Shown here: piece by piece, positions 43,517 to 52,919 of the stretch
Layout: every line of letters begins with the position of its first letter
Position numbering within the stretch: the stretch's first letter is position 1
Assembly (NCBI RefSeq): GCF_014646095.1
Contig: NZ_BMMU01000018.1
Location: 123,362 to 187,361 of the forward strand
DNA: 64,000 nucleotides
Reading direction: 5' to 3'
Source of the DNA: Streptomyces lacrimifluminis
GTDB taxonomy: Bacteria; Actinomycetota; Actinomycetes; Streptomycetales; Streptomycetaceae
Position numbers and translations under genes: made by a program
The notes under the pieces: model-generated
Told to the model about the DNA's origin: nothing
The model's input: the letters and a program-made list of their open reading frames with translations, nothing else
Database searches by the model: none

Positions 43517-43540
43517 CGGCGAACGGCACGGCGCGGCTCC

Positions 43541-43563
43541 GCCCACCCGTCACCCGGGTGGGC
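43541..43563. terminator. 9-bp hairpin after rocD
   Basis: GCCCACCCG (43541-43549) and CGGGTGGGC (43555-43563) form a perfect stem with a TCACC loop, 25 bases after the rocD stop. Confidence 0.75.
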
Positions 43564-44048
43564 CGTCCTCCCGCCGTGCCGGCATCAACTGCGGCTCCGA
43601 AGGTTCTCCGGGGCGCCGTGACCGCACGTCTCGACCACACCCGGCCGCGCCGAACAGGGCGCCCCGGGCAGTCGGCGGTCCCCGCCTGCGACGATCACGG
43701 CCGGCCCGAGTACAGGCCGCGTCGGCCCAGGGGCGCCACCTCCACGAAGCGAGCGCGCAGCCGCTTCGGTCCGGCCGCGAAGTCCTTCATGCACAGGTAC
43801 CCAAGCTCGATGGACAGGTGGGAGCAGGGCACCGGCTCGGTGGGAAGTTCGGCGGGCCTAGTGGCAGCTCCAGCCGGACTCCCCCGGGCCCTCGGCGCCG
43901 ACGCCGGTCACAGGGTGGTCCACCTGTCGTCGTCGGTCAGCACCCGCGCCAGGGCGTCGTCACCACCGGATTCGGCGTCGTCCCGCCTGGCCGCCGCGAG
44001 GTACCCGGGGCACCACTGCTGCGTGACGACCCGGCGCGGGAAGAACGT
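43564..44048. other. Intergenic stretch without an intact gene
   Basis: No frame gives a credible protein. Scattered GC-rich codons hint at decayed coding sequence leading into the frameshifted fragment that follows. Confidence 0.5.
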
Positions 44049-44448
44049 CTGGCGGTACGGGCCAGTACTCCTTCCACCTCAGTGCCCACACCGGATCCCT
44101 GGCCGTGGAGATCGACGTCCGGGCCGACAGCGGGCTGGCACACAACTGCCTGGTGGAAGCCTTCGTACGGCAGGAGCGACTGACCGTCGTCAGCCGCAAG
44201 GCCGGCGACGAGGCGAACGCCTCGGTCGAGGTCCATCCGCGGTTCGACGGCGGACTCTCGGAGCACTCGGCGCGGGTTTCGTCAGGACCTGGGACTCCAC
44301 CAACATCGTCACCAAGGTCATCCTCGGCACACCGCCCCTTCTCCCGAGCACCGAGGCCCCTCTCACGGACAGTGACGTCGCCGAGCTGGACCGTATGTGG
44401 CAGGTGGGTTTCAAGCGTGCCAACGAGGTGCTGCCGGACTGCACCTGA
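44049..44448 (+). pseudogene. Frameshifted remnant of an unknown protein gene
   Basis: One frame reads SGGTGQYSFHLSAHTGSLAV, then EIDVRADSGLAHNCLVEAFV and KAGDEANASVEVHPRFDGG up to about 44270. The next frame then carries GFVRTWDSTNIVTKVILGTP and TDSDVAELDRMWQVGFKRAN to TGA 44448. Both look genuinely coding but are offset, so a small indel near 44265-44275 breaks the gene. No start is visible. I do not recognise the family. Confidence 0.6.
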
Positions 44449-44517
44449 GGCTGATCACCCCCGTTACAGGGGGCCGCCCCGGCACATAGACTGACCTCCC
44501 CAGTGAGGAGCGAGCCC

Positions 44518-45267
44518 TTGTTCTACTACGTACTCAAATACGTGCTGCTCGGGCCACTGCTGAGACTTGTCTTCCGGCCCCGGATCGAAGGGCTCGAACA
44601 CGTACCGTCGTCGGGCGCCGCCATCGTCGCCGGGAATCACCTGTCGTTCTCGGACCACTTCCTGATGCCCGCGATCCTCAAACGGCGCATCACGTTCCTC
44701 GCGAAGGCCGAGTACTTCACGGGCCCCGGGATCAAGGGGCGGCTGACCGCGTACTTCTTTCGCAGTGCCGGGCAGATTCCGGTGGACCGGTCGGGCAAGG
44801 AGGCGGGGCAGGCCGCGATCCGTGAAGGGCTCGGGGTGCTGAGCAAGGACGAGCTGCTCGGCATCTATCCGGAGGGCACCCGGTCGCACGACGGACGGCT
44901 GTACAAGGGCAAGGTCGGCGTCGCCGTCATGGCGCTCAGGGCCCAGGTGCCCGTCATTCCCTGCGCGATGATCGGCACGTTCGAGGCACAGCCGCCGGGC
45001 AAGGTCATCCCGAACGTCCATCCCGTGGCGATCCGCTTCGGCGAGCCCCTCGACTTCTCCCGCTACCTCGGGATGGAGGACGAGAAGGCGGTGCTGCGGG
45101 CCATCACCGACGAGATCATGTACGCCATTCTCCACCTCTCCGGGCAGGAGTACGTCGACCAGTACGCGGCCGTCGCCAAGAAGGAGGAGGCCGATCGGAA
45201 GGCCGCCGAGAAGAAGGCGGAGAGGGAGAAGCGGGAGCGCAAGTTCCCGCGTATGCCGCTCAGTTGA
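44518..45267 (+). CDS. 1-acyl-glycerol-3-phosphate acyltransferase family protein
   Basis: 249 residues. AGNHLSFSDHFLMPA contains the HX4D catalytic motif and IYPEGTRSHDGRLYKGK the glycerophosphate-binding EGTR motif. YFFRSAGQIPVDRSG lies between. The C-terminus is a charged coiled coil (KKEEADRKAAEKKAEREKRE). TTG 44518 preceded by GAGGAG is preferred over GTG 44503. It builds phosphatidic acid at the inner membrane face. Confidence 0.92.
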   Translation: MFYYVLKYVLLGPLLRLVFRPRIEGLEHVPSSGAAIVAGNHLSFSDHFLMPAILKRRITFLAKAEYFTGPGIKGRLTAYFFRSAGQIPVDRSGKEAGQAAIREGLGVLSKDELLGIYPEGTRSHDGRLYKGKVGVAVMALRAQVPVIPCAMIGTFEAQPPGKVIPNVHPVAIRFGEPLDFSRYLGMEDEKAVLRAITDEIMYAILHLSGQEYVDQYAAVAKKEEADRKAAEKKAEREKRERKFPRMPLS

Positions 45268-45363
45268 AGCCTCCTACGCTCGCGCCGCAGCTGCGATCTG
45301 CTCGTGGCTAATCCCCGCGGGACCTGAGGGTGTCACCGGTTACCGTCGCTCCATGAGACAAGC

Positions 45364-46374
45364 GTGGTGATCGGGGCGACCGGGCAGATCGGGCGGGTGG
45401 CCGTGGGTGCGCTCGCCCGGGACGGGTGGGAGGTGACCGCCGTCTCGCGGGGCGGCGGCAGGGACGGGAACTGGCCGGACGAGGTGCGCGTCACGGCCGC
45501 CGACCGGGCCGACGACAGGGCGCTCTCGGCCGCCGTGGGCGACGGGTGCGACGTCCTCGTGGACATGGTGGCCTACGGGCCCGAGCACGCACGGCAGTTG
45601 ACCGGTCTCGCCGGGCGGGTCGGGTCGGCGGTGGTCATCTCCAGTGTGTCCGTGTACGAGGACGACAAGGGCCGGAACTTCGACACACAGGCGGAGCCCG
45701 ACGGATTCCCCGAGTACCCGGTGCCCATTCCCGAGGACCAGCGCACGGTCCGGCCCGGCGAGAGTTCGTACAGCACCCGGAAGGCGGGCCTCGAACGCGA
45801 ACTCCTCGCCCTCGGCGACCGGTTGCCGACCACTCTGCTGCGGGCGGGCGCGATCCACGGGCCGTACGGCCGCAGTCCGCGCGAACTGTACTTCGTCAAG
45901 CGCAACCTCGACGGGCGGCGCCGACGCGTTCTCGCCCACGGTGGCGGCAGCCGCTTCCATCCGGCGAGCGTCCACAACATCGCCGAGCTGATCCGGCTGG
46001 CCGCCGCACGGCCGGGCACCCGGGTCCTGAACGCCGTCGATCCCGAGGCACCCACGGTGACGGAGATCGCCGGGGCGATCGACGCCGTGATGGGGGTCGA
46101 GGTGGAGAACGTCCTGGTGGACGGTCCACCGCCGGCGCCCACCGTGGGCGACACCCCGTGGTCGACTCCGGCGCCCGTCGTGTGCGACATGTCCGCCGCC
46201 GAACGGGAGTTGGGCTACCGCCCCGTGGTCACGTACGCGGAGAGCCTGCCGGAGACCGTCGCCTGGATCGGGGCCCGGCTGGCCGGGCGGGACTGGCGGG
46301 AGGCGTATCCCAAGATGTTCGAGACGTACGGCGACCTCTTCGACTACGCGGCGGAGGACGCCTGGCCCGGGTGA
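45364..46374 (+). CDS. NAD-dependent epimerase/dehydratase, possibly frameshifted at its start
   Basis: 336 residues from GTG 45364. VIGATGQIGRVAVGALARDG is the nucleotide loop; VVISSVSVYED and the SYSTRKAGLERELL catalytic motif (Tyr-x-x-x-Lys replaced by YSTRK) follow. An ATG at 45353, which would give MRQ then the missing first strand residues, is out of frame by one base with the rest. Either the start is GTG 45364/45367 or one base is missing near 45360. There is no ribosome site before the GTG. Substrate unknown. Confidence 0.8.
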   Translation: MVIGATGQIGRVAVGALARDGWEVTAVSRGGGRDGNWPDEVRVTAADRADDRALSAAVGDGCDVLVDMVAYGPEHARQLTGLAGRVGSAVVISSVSVYEDDKGRNFDTQAEPDGFPEYPVPIPEDQRTVRPGESSYSTRKAGLERELLALGDRLPTTLLRAGAIHGPYGRSPRELYFVKRNLDGRRRRVLAHGGGSRFHPASVHNIAELIRLAAARPGTRVLNAVDPEAPTVTEIAGAIDAVMGVEVENVLVDGPPPAPTVGDTPWSTPAPVVCDMSAAERELGYRPVVTYAESLPETVAWIGARLAGRDWREAYPKMFETYGDLFDYAAEDAWPG

Positions 46375-46380
46375 CGGGAA

Positions 46381-46410
46381 GGGGCGGCCGGAAGACTCTC
46401 CGGCCGCCCC
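46381..46410. terminator. 11-bp hairpin between convergent genes
   Basis: GGGGCGGCCGG (46381-46391) and CCGGCCGCCCC (46400-46410) pair exactly around an 8-base loop, between the epimerase stop (46374) and the tap stop (46437). Confidence 0.85.
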
Positions 46411-46436
46411 TCACCTCGTACGACTGACCGCTGCGG

Positions 46437-48032
46437 CTACGGCTTCGGGGTGGCGTGCGCGGCGCAGGTCACGTCCGCCGCGTCCACCTTGCCGGTGAGC
46501 AGGTAGGAGTCCACCCGCTCGTTGACACACGGGTTGACGAGCCCGGTCACGCCGTGGGAGCCCGCGCCCTTCTCGGTGATCAGACGGGAGCCCTTGAAGC
46601 GCTTGTGCAGTTCGACACCACCCTCGTACGGGGTGGCCGCGTCACGCTCGGCCTGCACGATCAGCACCGGCGGCAGCCCCTTGCCCGACTTCACGTTCAC
46701 CGGGGTCTGCTGCTTGACCGGCCAGGTCGCGCACGGCAGGTTCATCCAGGCGTTGGCCCAGGTGAGGAACGGGTAGTTCTTGTGCAGCCGGGTGTTGTCC
46801 CGGTCCCACTTCTTCCAGCTGGTGGGCCACTTGGCGTCGGTGCACTCGACGGCCGTGTAGACGGCGTTGCCGTTCTCGGAGGCCGCGTTGCCCGCGGTGT
46901 CCGTGAGGTCGGGAGCCGCCGCGTCGACGAGCGCCTGGGTGTCACCCGCGAAGTACTTGCTGAACACGGTGGCGACCGGAATCCACGACGAGTCGTAGTA
47001 CGGGGCGCCCTGGAAGAACCCGATCAGCTCCGCCGGTCCGACGAGCCCGCCGATCGGGTTCTTCTTCGCGGTGGCCCGCAACTCCAGCCACTTCGCCTGC
47101 ACCTGGGCCCGGGTGGTCCCGAGGTGGAAGACGGCGTCGTTCTTGGCGACCCAGTCCTGCCAGTCGTTCCAGCGCATCTCGAAGGCGACGTCCTGGTCGA
47201 GGTTGGCCTCGTACCAGATCTTCTCGCGCGACGGGTTGACGACACTGTCGGCGATCATGCGGCGGACGTGTCCCGGGTAGAGCGTGCCGTAGACGGCCGC
47301 GATGTACGTCCCGTACGACACACCGAGGAAGTTGAGCTTCTTCTCCCCCAGCGCGGCACGGATGACGTCCAGGTCGCGCACGGTGTTCGGCGTCGTCATG
47401 TGCGGGAGCATCTCGCCGCTGCGCTCGTAGCAGCCCTCGGCGTACTCACGGGCAGACTTGCGCTGGGCGCGCTTGTCCGCCTCGCTGTCCGGTACCGGGT
47501 CGGGCTTGGGAGCCTTCACGAACTCCTGCGGGTCGGCGCAGGAAATGGGCGCCGAGTGGCCGACTCCGCGCGGGTCGAAGCCCACGAAGTCGTAGGCCTT
47601 CGACACGTTCGTCCACAGCGGGTTCTTGGTCGTCACCCGGCGCGGGAAGCGCAGCCCGGAGCCGCCCGGTCCACCCGGGTTGTAGATGAGGGCGCCCTGC
47701 CGCTCCTCCTTCGTCCCCGTGTTGCCGATACGGTCGACGGCGAGCTTGATCTGCTTGCCGTACGGCTTCGCGTAGTCGAGCGGCACCGTGACCCAGCCGC
47801 ACTGGATCGGCTTCTCCAGGCCCCAGTCGGCCGCGCAGTCCTGCCAGTCGATTCCGGCCTTCGCGGCCCGTGCGGCGGCGATGGTCGCGCCGCGTGTCTC
47901 ACGGTCCTTGCCGTGGCGGGCGTCCGCGCTGGCCGAGGGCGCCGCGACGGCGCCGGCTATCAGGGTCGCCGTGACGAGCGCTCCGGCGGAACCGAGCGCC
48001 GCGGCTCGTCTCGTCGGTGTGGTGCCTCTCAA
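46437..48032 (-). CDS. tap: Secreted tripeptidyl aminopeptidase
   Basis: 531 residues from TTG 48032, which has GGGGAGG six bases upstream and no ATG nearby. Signal peptide RRAAALGSAGALVTATLIAG to about 38. Alpha/beta hydrolase with nucleophile Ser in GVSYGTYIAAVYG, Asp in VQAERDAATPYEGG and His in GAGSHGVTG. LIYNPGGPGGSGLRF is the oxyanion segment of this family. The Streptomyces Tap enzyme removes tripeptides from secreted proteins; length and motifs agree. Confidence 0.92.
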   Translation of the reverse strand: MRGTTPTRRAAALGSAGALVTATLIAGAVAAPSASADARHGKDRETRGATIAAARAAKAGIDWQDCAADWGLEKPIQCGWVTVPLDYAKPYGKQIKLAVDRIGNTGTKEERQGALIYNPGGPGGSGLRFPRRVTTKNPLWTNVSKAYDFVGFDPRGVGHSAPISCADPQEFVKAPKPDPVPDSEADKRAQRKSAREYAEGCYERSGEMLPHMTTPNTVRDLDVIRAALGEKKLNFLGVSYGTYIAAVYGTLYPGHVRRMIADSVVNPSREKIWYEANLDQDVAFEMRWNDWQDWVAKNDAVFHLGTTRAQVQAKWLELRATAKKNPIGGLVGPAELIGFFQGAPYYDSSWIPVATVFSKYFAGDTQALVDAAAPDLTDTAGNAASENGNAVYTAVECTDAKWPTSWKKWDRDNTRLHKNYPFLTWANAWMNLPCATWPVKQQTPVNVKSGKGLPPVLIVQAERDAATPYEGGVELHKRFKGSRLITEKGAGSHGVTGLVNPCVNERVDSYLLTGKVDAADVTCAAHATPKP

Positions 48033-48223
48033 GTGGGCCTCCCCGTAAGTAGTTGTGCTTGGTCGGTCAGGGGGATCCTCGCCGCTGTGCGGGACCTGTG
48101 AACAGGGGGTGGGCGGGCTTCTTTGCCAATCCGATAAACGGTGAGGGGAGTTCCGCTGAGCGGGTATCCGGTGTGGTGTGGGGATTTGCCATGGTCGGCG
48201 GACAGGTCGGGTGGCCCGGGTGA

Positions 48224-48994
48224 TCAGCCGTGGCAGGCAGGCGCCAGGGCCGCGAGCGCCTCGTCCAGCACCCGGCGCAGCCGCAGCGCGTCCGGGGCGA
48301 CGGCGGTCACCAGCGCGGCGGGTCCGGCGAGCGGAACGAGCGCGGCGCCCTCTCCCAGTAGCCGAGCCTCGACCGGCGCGTCCACGAACTCCGACTGTAC
48401 GACGACGAGTTGACCGAGGGCGCGATGTCCTGCCAGCACGGCGGGCCCGTCCCAGCCGCCCGGCGCTCCGGGACCGCAGGCCAGCTCCTGGTCGAGGACG
48501 ACACGGCCTCCGATCCGCACCGTGAGACGGCTGCCGAGCCGCCCGGGCTCCTCGCCGGAGCGTCCGAGCACCTGCTCCTCGCGGAACACCAGGCGGGCAC
48601 CCGGCGCGAGGTCGACACGCGTGGCAACGTACAGCTCGCTGCCCTGGGCGCAGATCAACTGCTCGGGCAGCCACCGGAGTTCGCCTCCGTCGGCGACACC
48701 GATCCGTACCTCGTAACGGGCCTCGCCCTTCGCCTGGCCCGGCAGCGCGATGGTGGCCGCGGCGGACGCCAGATGCAGTCGGGCGCCTTCCGCCACCTCC
48801 GCCTCGACGGTGAAGTGGTCGCCGCCGAGAGGGCCGCTCATGGCACCGACCAGCATGACGCGGGCCTCGTCGCCGTGCGCGCGGATGCGGCGCAGGGCCA
48901 GCGGGCCGTCACCGTCGAGCACCGGCAGAGCGGTACCGCCCCGGCCGTCCGGCCGGGCGACGATCCTGGCGGTGGCCCGGACACCGGTGGTCAT
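48224..48994 (-). CDS. ureD: Urease accessory protein UreD
   Basis: 256 residues. VMLVGAMSGPLGGDHFTVEA, WLPEQLICAQGSELYVATRV and DGPAVLAGHRALGQLV fit UreD, with a shorter N-terminus than enterobacterial UreH. It scaffolds nickel insertion with UreF and UreG. ATG overlaps the ureG stop (ATGA). Last gene of the operon; the tap gene begins 191 bases further. Confidence 0.9.
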   Translation of the reverse strand: MTTGVRATARIVARPDGRGGTALPVLDGDGPLALRRIRAHGDEARVMLVGAMSGPLGGDHFTVEAEVAEGARLHLASAAATIALPGQAKGEARYEVRIGVADGGELRWLPEQLICAQGSELYVATRVDLAPGARLVFREEQVLGRSGEEPGRLGSRLTVRIGGRVVLDQELACGPGAPGGWDGPAVLAGHRALGQLVVVQSEFVDAPVEARLLGEGAALVPLAGPAALVTAVAPDALRLRRVLDEALAALAPACHG

Positions 48995-49671
48995 GCGGTC
49001 CACGCCGCGAGCTGTGCCCGCACCCAGAGGGCGACCTCCGTGACGCCTGCCTCGCTGCGCAGCGACTGGAAGACGACGGGCATCTCGCCGCGGGCCGTCT
49101 TCGCGTCGGCGGCCATCCTGCCGAGGTCGGAACCGACGTACGGCGCGAGGTCGGTCTTGTTGACGACGAGCAGGTCGGCGGTGGTGACGCCGGGGCCGCC
49201 CTTACGGGGGATGTCGTCCCCGCCGGCGACGTCGATGACGAAGATCTGGGCGTCGACGAGGCCCTTGGAGAAGGTGGCGGTGAGGTTGTCGCCGCCGGAC
49301 TCGACGAGCACGATGTCGAGCGGCCCCACCTCGTCCTCCAGGTCCTCGACGGCTTCGAGGTTGGCGGAGATGTCGTCGCGGATCGCGGTGTGCGGGCAGG
49401 CGCCGGTCTCGACGGCGGTGATGCGTTCGGGGGGCAGCACGGCCTCGCGCAGCAGGAACTCGGCGTCCTCGCGCGTGTAGATGTCGTTGGTGACGACCGC
49501 GAGGGACAGCTCTTCGCGCAGGGTGCGGCAGAGGGCGGCGACGGTGGCGGTCTTGCCCGACCCCACGGGCCCGCCGAGGCCGATGCGCAGCGCGCGACGG
49601 GTGCCGTCGGGGCGGTGCGCATCCGCGCCCACGGTTGCGCCGGCGTGGGGGTGGGAGTGGTCGAGGTGCAT
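48991..49671 (-). CDS. ureG: Urease accessory GTPase UreG
   Basis: 226 residues. P-loop GLGGPVGSGKTATV, metal-binding ETGACPHTAIRDD (Cys-Pro-His), VESGGDNLTATFS, and VNKTDLAPYVG. A His-rich N-terminus (MHLDHSHPHA) may bind nickel, which matters because ureE is absent. GGAG precedes the start. A 200-base gap with a repeat separates it from ureF. Confidence 0.95.
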   Translation of the reverse strand: MHLDHSHPHAGATVGADAHRPDGTRRALRIGLGGPVGSGKTATVAALCRTLREELSLAVVTNDIYTREDAEFLLREAVLPPERITAVETGACPHTAIRDDISANLEAVEDLEDEVGPLDIVLVESGGDNLTATFSKGLVDAQIFVIDVAGGDDIPRKGGPGVTTADLLVVNKTDLAPYVGSDLGRMAADAKTARGEMPVVFQSLRSEAGVTEVALWVRAQLAAWTA

Positions 49672-49806
49672 GAGATACGGCTCCTGTTCTGGTCTCTGTG
49701 TGTTGTTGTGTGGTGTGTCCGAGGTGGCTGTTCGGGCCTTCTTCGCCCCCGAACACCCGCTCCTCAACCGCCGGAGGGGCTGGATATCCCCGGCCAGGGC
49801 TTGATC

Positions 49807-49860
49807 TTTCAGCCCGTCCGGCGTTTGAGGACGAGGCCCGTTCAGGGCCGACAGCGGGGG
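49807..49860 (+). repeat. Family B repeat, copy 2, between ureF and ureG
   Basis: Shares 25 identical bases with 21486-21510 and diverges slowly after. It lies in the ureF-ureG gap together with a CTCCTCAACCGCCGGAGG hairpin-like stretch at 49761-49778, in an otherwise compact operon. No gene is seen in 49672-49871. Confidence 0.85.
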
Positions 49861-49871
49861 CGAGGAAACCC

Positions 49872-50549
49872 CTACGACGCGAACAACCGCACCGCCCACC
49901 CCGCATGCCCCTCCGCCCCCACCTCCAGCATCGGCGCGGAAGCCGCAGGCAACACATCGACCCCGCCCCCGGCCACCACCCCCCGAGCAGCCTCCACCGC
50001 CCGATCCGCGACGCGATCCAGCTCCGGCGCCAACCGAGCCAGCACCCGGGTCGCATCGAACGGATCAAGGCTCAGCAATCGCACAACCGCCGTCGCGGGC
50101 CCGCTGACGCTCTCGTACGCGGAGCAGTACGCCGCATCCTCCGGCCCCAGCCCCGCCGCCCGCGCCGTGAGCCCCAGCACCACCGGCTGATGTGCCCCCT
50201 TGGGGAACTCCCGTGCCAGTGCGTCGAGTTCGGCCGACGGCCAGGTCGCCCGCGCCGCCCGCATCAGCTGTCGCCCCAGCTTGCGCGCGGCGACGCGCAA
50301 CGCCGGCGAAGGTGTCCGCGCGTCCGCCGCACCGTCGAGCTCCACCGGATCGACGCCCAGCGCCGCAGCCGCGGCCAGCGCCGCCGACACCAGCCCCGTC
50401 GTGTGCAGCCGCCCCCGGCAGAACTCCTCCAGGCTCGCGGCCCCGGTGACACGCCCCGCCTTGACAGCGGCCTCGGCCCCGCCGGAGTGCGCGTGCCCTC
50501 CGGCGGGGAAGCGGCCGTCGGCCAGGACGAACAGCGCTGCCCTGCTCAT
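49872..50549 (-). CDS. ureF: Urease accessory protein UreF
   Basis: 225 residues, helical, starting MSRAALFVLADGRFPAGGHA HSGG, the usual UreF opening, and containing GLTARAAGLGPEDAAYCSAY and VRLLSLDPFDATRVLARLAP. It bridges UreD and UreG in the nickel-loading complex. The start ATG has GAGGAG seven bases upstream; a TTG codon directly before it is an alternative. It begins 13 bases after ureC. Confidence 0.92.
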   Translation of the reverse strand: MSRAALFVLADGRFPAGGHAHSGGAEAAVKAGRVTGAASLEEFCRGRLHTTGLVSAALAAAAALGVDPVELDGAADARTPSPALRVAARKLGRQLMRAARATWPSAELDALAREFPKGAHQPVVLGLTARAAGLGPEDAAYCSAYESVSGPATAVVRLLSLDPFDATRVLARLAPELDRVADRAVEAARGVVAGGGVDVLPAASAPMLEVGAEGHAGWAVRLFAS

Positions 50550-50562
50550 CAAAATCTCCTCA

Positions 50563-52284
50563 TCAGAAGAGGAAGTAGCGCTGGGCCATGGGCAGTTCGG
50601 CGGCCGGAGTGGCCTCGACCAGCTCCCCGTCGATGTGCACGGCGAAGCTGTCAGGGTTGATCTTCACGTCCGGACGCGCGTCGTTCTCCCGCATGTCGGC
50701 CTTGGTCACCCCACGGGTGGACTCGATCGCCACGAACCGCTTGCCCAGCTGAAGCCGCTCCGGCAGCCCGTCCTCGATCGCCAACTGGGCGACGAAGTTG
50801 AACGAGTTGGACGCCGGTGCCCGTCCGATCGCCCCGAACATCGGCCGTGGCAGGATCGGCTGCGGAGTCGGGATCGAGGCGTTCGCGTCGCCCATCTGCG
50901 CGTACGCGATCTGGCCGCCCTTGATGACGAGGTGCGGTTTGACCCCGAAGAAGGCGGGCTCCCAGAGGACCAGGTCGGCGAGCTTGCCCGTCTCCACGGA
51001 GCCGATCTCCCGCGCGAGGCCCTGGGCGAGGGCCGGGTTGATCGTGTATTTGGCGACATAGCGACGTACTCGATGGTTGTCGGCACTGCCGTCGCCCGGC
51101 AGTGCACCCCGTCGGCGCTTCATCACATGGGCCGTCTGCCAGGTCCGCATGATGACCTCGCCGACCCGCCCCATGGCCTGAGCGTCGGAGGAGATAATGG
51201 AAATAGCACCCAGGTCGTGAAGGATGTCCTCCGCGCCGATCGTCGACGGCCGGATGCGTGACTCGGCGAACGCCAGGTCCTCCGGCACCGTCGGGTTCAG
51301 GTGGTGGCAGACCATCAGCATGTCGAGGTGTTCGTCGGCGGTGTTGACGGTGTAAGGCCGCGTCGGATTGGTCGAACTCGGCAGGACGTGCGCCTCGGAG
51401 ACCACGGACATGATGTCCGGCGCGTGCCCGCCGCCCGCACCCTCGGTGTGGTAGGCGTGGATGCCGCGGCCGGCGATGGCCGCGAGCGTGTCGGCGACGA
51501 AACCGGCCTCGTTGAGGGTGTCCGTGTGGATGGCGACCTGGATACCCGTCCGGTCGGCGACGGTCAGGGCCGCGTCGATGGCGGCCGGGGTCGACCCCCA
51601 GTCCTCGTGGATCTTCAGGCCGAGGGCGCCGCCGCGGATCTGGGAGAGCATCGCGTCGTGCGAGACGGTGTTGCCCTTGCCGAGCAGCCCGAAGTTGAGG
51701 GGGTACTGCTCCATCGCCTCCAGCATCCGGGCGAGGTGCCAGGGACCGGGGGTCACCGTCGTCGCCTTCGAGCCCTCGGCCGGACCCGTACCGCCGCCGA
51801 CGAGGGTCGTGATGCCCGATGCGAGCGCCTCGTCGGCGATCTGCGGGCAGATCAGGTGGACGTGCGCGTCGATGGCGCCCGCCGTCACGATCCGGCCGTT
51901 GCCCGCGATGATCTCGGTCTCCGGACCGATGACCAGGTCGGGATGGATCCCGTCCATCGTGTCGGGGTTGCCCGCCTTGCCGATGCCGGTGATGCGGCCG
52001 TCGCGGATGCCGATGTCGGCCTTGACGATGCCCCAGTGGTCGACGATCACGGCGCCCGTGATGACCGTGTCCGGGGTGCCGTCTGCGCGCGTAGCGCGGG
52101 CCTGGCCCATGGATTCGCGGATGACCTTGCCGCCGCCGAACACCGCCTCGTCACCGGCGAGACCGGGGCCGCCGCTGCGGTCCTCCTCGATCTCGATCAG
52201 CAGGTCGGTGTCGGCGAGCCGGATACGGTCGCCGGTGGTGGGGCCGAACAGGTCGGCGTACGCGGCACGCGAGATCTCAGGCAT
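50563..52284 (-). CDS. ureC: Urease alpha subunit (catalytic)
   Basis: 573 residues. Nickel ligands are His141 and His143 (DAHVHLICP), carbamylated Lys224 (LGLKIHEDWG), His253 (AIHTDTLNEA), His279 and Asp367 (SSDAQAMGR), all present. The active-site flap has Cys326-His327 (MVCHHLNP). It hydrolyses urea to ammonia and carbamate. The start has GGAGGT upstream and overlaps ureB by eight bases. Confidence 0.97.
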   Translation of the reverse strand: MPEISRAAYADLFGPTTGDRIRLADTDLLIEIEEDRSGGPGLAGDEAVFGGGKVIRESMGQARATRADGTPDTVITGAVIVDHWGIVKADIGIRDGRITGIGKAGNPDTMDGIHPDLVIGPETEIIAGNGRIVTAGAIDAHVHLICPQIADEALASGITTLVGGGTGPAEGSKATTVTPGPWHLARMLEAMEQYPLNFGLLGKGNTVSHDAMLSQIRGGALGLKIHEDWGSTPAAIDAALTVADRTGIQVAIHTDTLNEAGFVADTLAAIAGRGIHAYHTEGAGGGHAPDIMSVVSEAHVLPSSTNPTRPYTVNTADEHLDMLMVCHHLNPTVPEDLAFAESRIRPSTIGAEDILHDLGAISIISSDAQAMGRVGEVIMRTWQTAHVMKRRRGALPGDGSADNHRVRRYVAKYTINPALAQGLAREIGSVETGKLADLVLWEPAFFGVKPHLVIKGGQIAYAQMGDANASIPTPQPILPRPMFGAIGRAPASNSFNFVAQLAIEDGLPERLQLGKRFVAIESTRGVTKADMRENDARPDVKINPDSFAVHIDGELVEATPAAELPMAQRYFLF

Positions 52285-52588
52285 CGAGGGCACCTCCGGT
52301 CTCCCCGCGCAGTCCGGGCACGATGCGCGCGCCGGCGAGCGGAACGAGTTCCACGTCGACGGGGATCCCGGGTTCGAAGCGCACGGCGGTGCCGGCGGCG
52401 ATGTTGAGCCGCTTGCCGCGCGCTGCGGCGCGGTCGAACTCCAGGCCGGGGTTGGCCTCGGCGAAGTGGTAGTGGGAACCGACCTGGACGGGCCGGTCGG
52501 CGGCGTTCAGCACGGTCATCGACGTGACCTCGCGGCCCTCGTTGTACACGACGGGTCCGTCGGCGAACAGGATCTCTCCGGGAATCAC
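52277..52588 (-). CDS. ureB: Urease beta subunit
   Basis: 103 residues, MIPGEILFADGPVVYNEGRE, DRPVQVGSHYHFAEANPGLE, FEPGIPVDVELVPL, the full beta subunit as a separate polypeptide. It starts 11 bases after ureA and overlaps ureC. Confidence 0.96.
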   Translation of the reverse strand: MIPGEILFADGPVVYNEGREVTSMTVLNAADRPVQVGSHYHFAEANPGLEFDRAAARGKRLNIAAGTAVRFEPGIPVDVELVPLAGARIVPGLRGETGGALDA

Positions 52589-52599
52589 GGCAGCCCCCC

Positions 52600-52902
52600 T
52601 CAGACGATCGGGTCGTGGACGGTGACGAGCTTGGTGCCGTCCGGGAAGGTCGCCTCGACCTGGACGTCGTGGATCATCTCGGGGATGCCCTCCATGACGT
52701 CCTCCCTGGTCAGCAGCTGCCGCCCGGAGGACATCAGCTCGGCAACCGTCCGTCCGTCACGGGCACCCTCGAGGATGTGCGAGGTGATCAGCGCGACCGC
52801 CTCGGGATGGTTCAGTCTGAGCCCACGGGCCCGTCGCTTCTCGGCCACGTCCGCCGCCACATGGATCAGCAGCCTCTCCTGCTCGTGCGGGGTCAGTTGC
52901 AC
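52600..52902 (-). CDS. ureA: Urease gamma subunit
   Basis: 100 residues from GTG 52902: LTPHEQERLLIHVAADVAEK, LNHPEAVALITSHILEGARD, EGIPEMIHDVQVEATFPDGT. This is the exact usual length; GGTGGG precedes the start. First gene of the six-gene operon ureABCFGD. A candidate GlnR half-box lies 100 bases upstream. Confidence 0.96.
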   Translation of the reverse strand: MQLTPHEQERLLIHVAADVAEKRRARGLRLNHPEAVALITSHILEGARDGRTVAELMSSGRQLLTREDVMEGIPEMIHDVQVEATFPDGTKLVTVHDPIV

Positions 52903-52919
52903 GGCTTCCCACCTCACAT

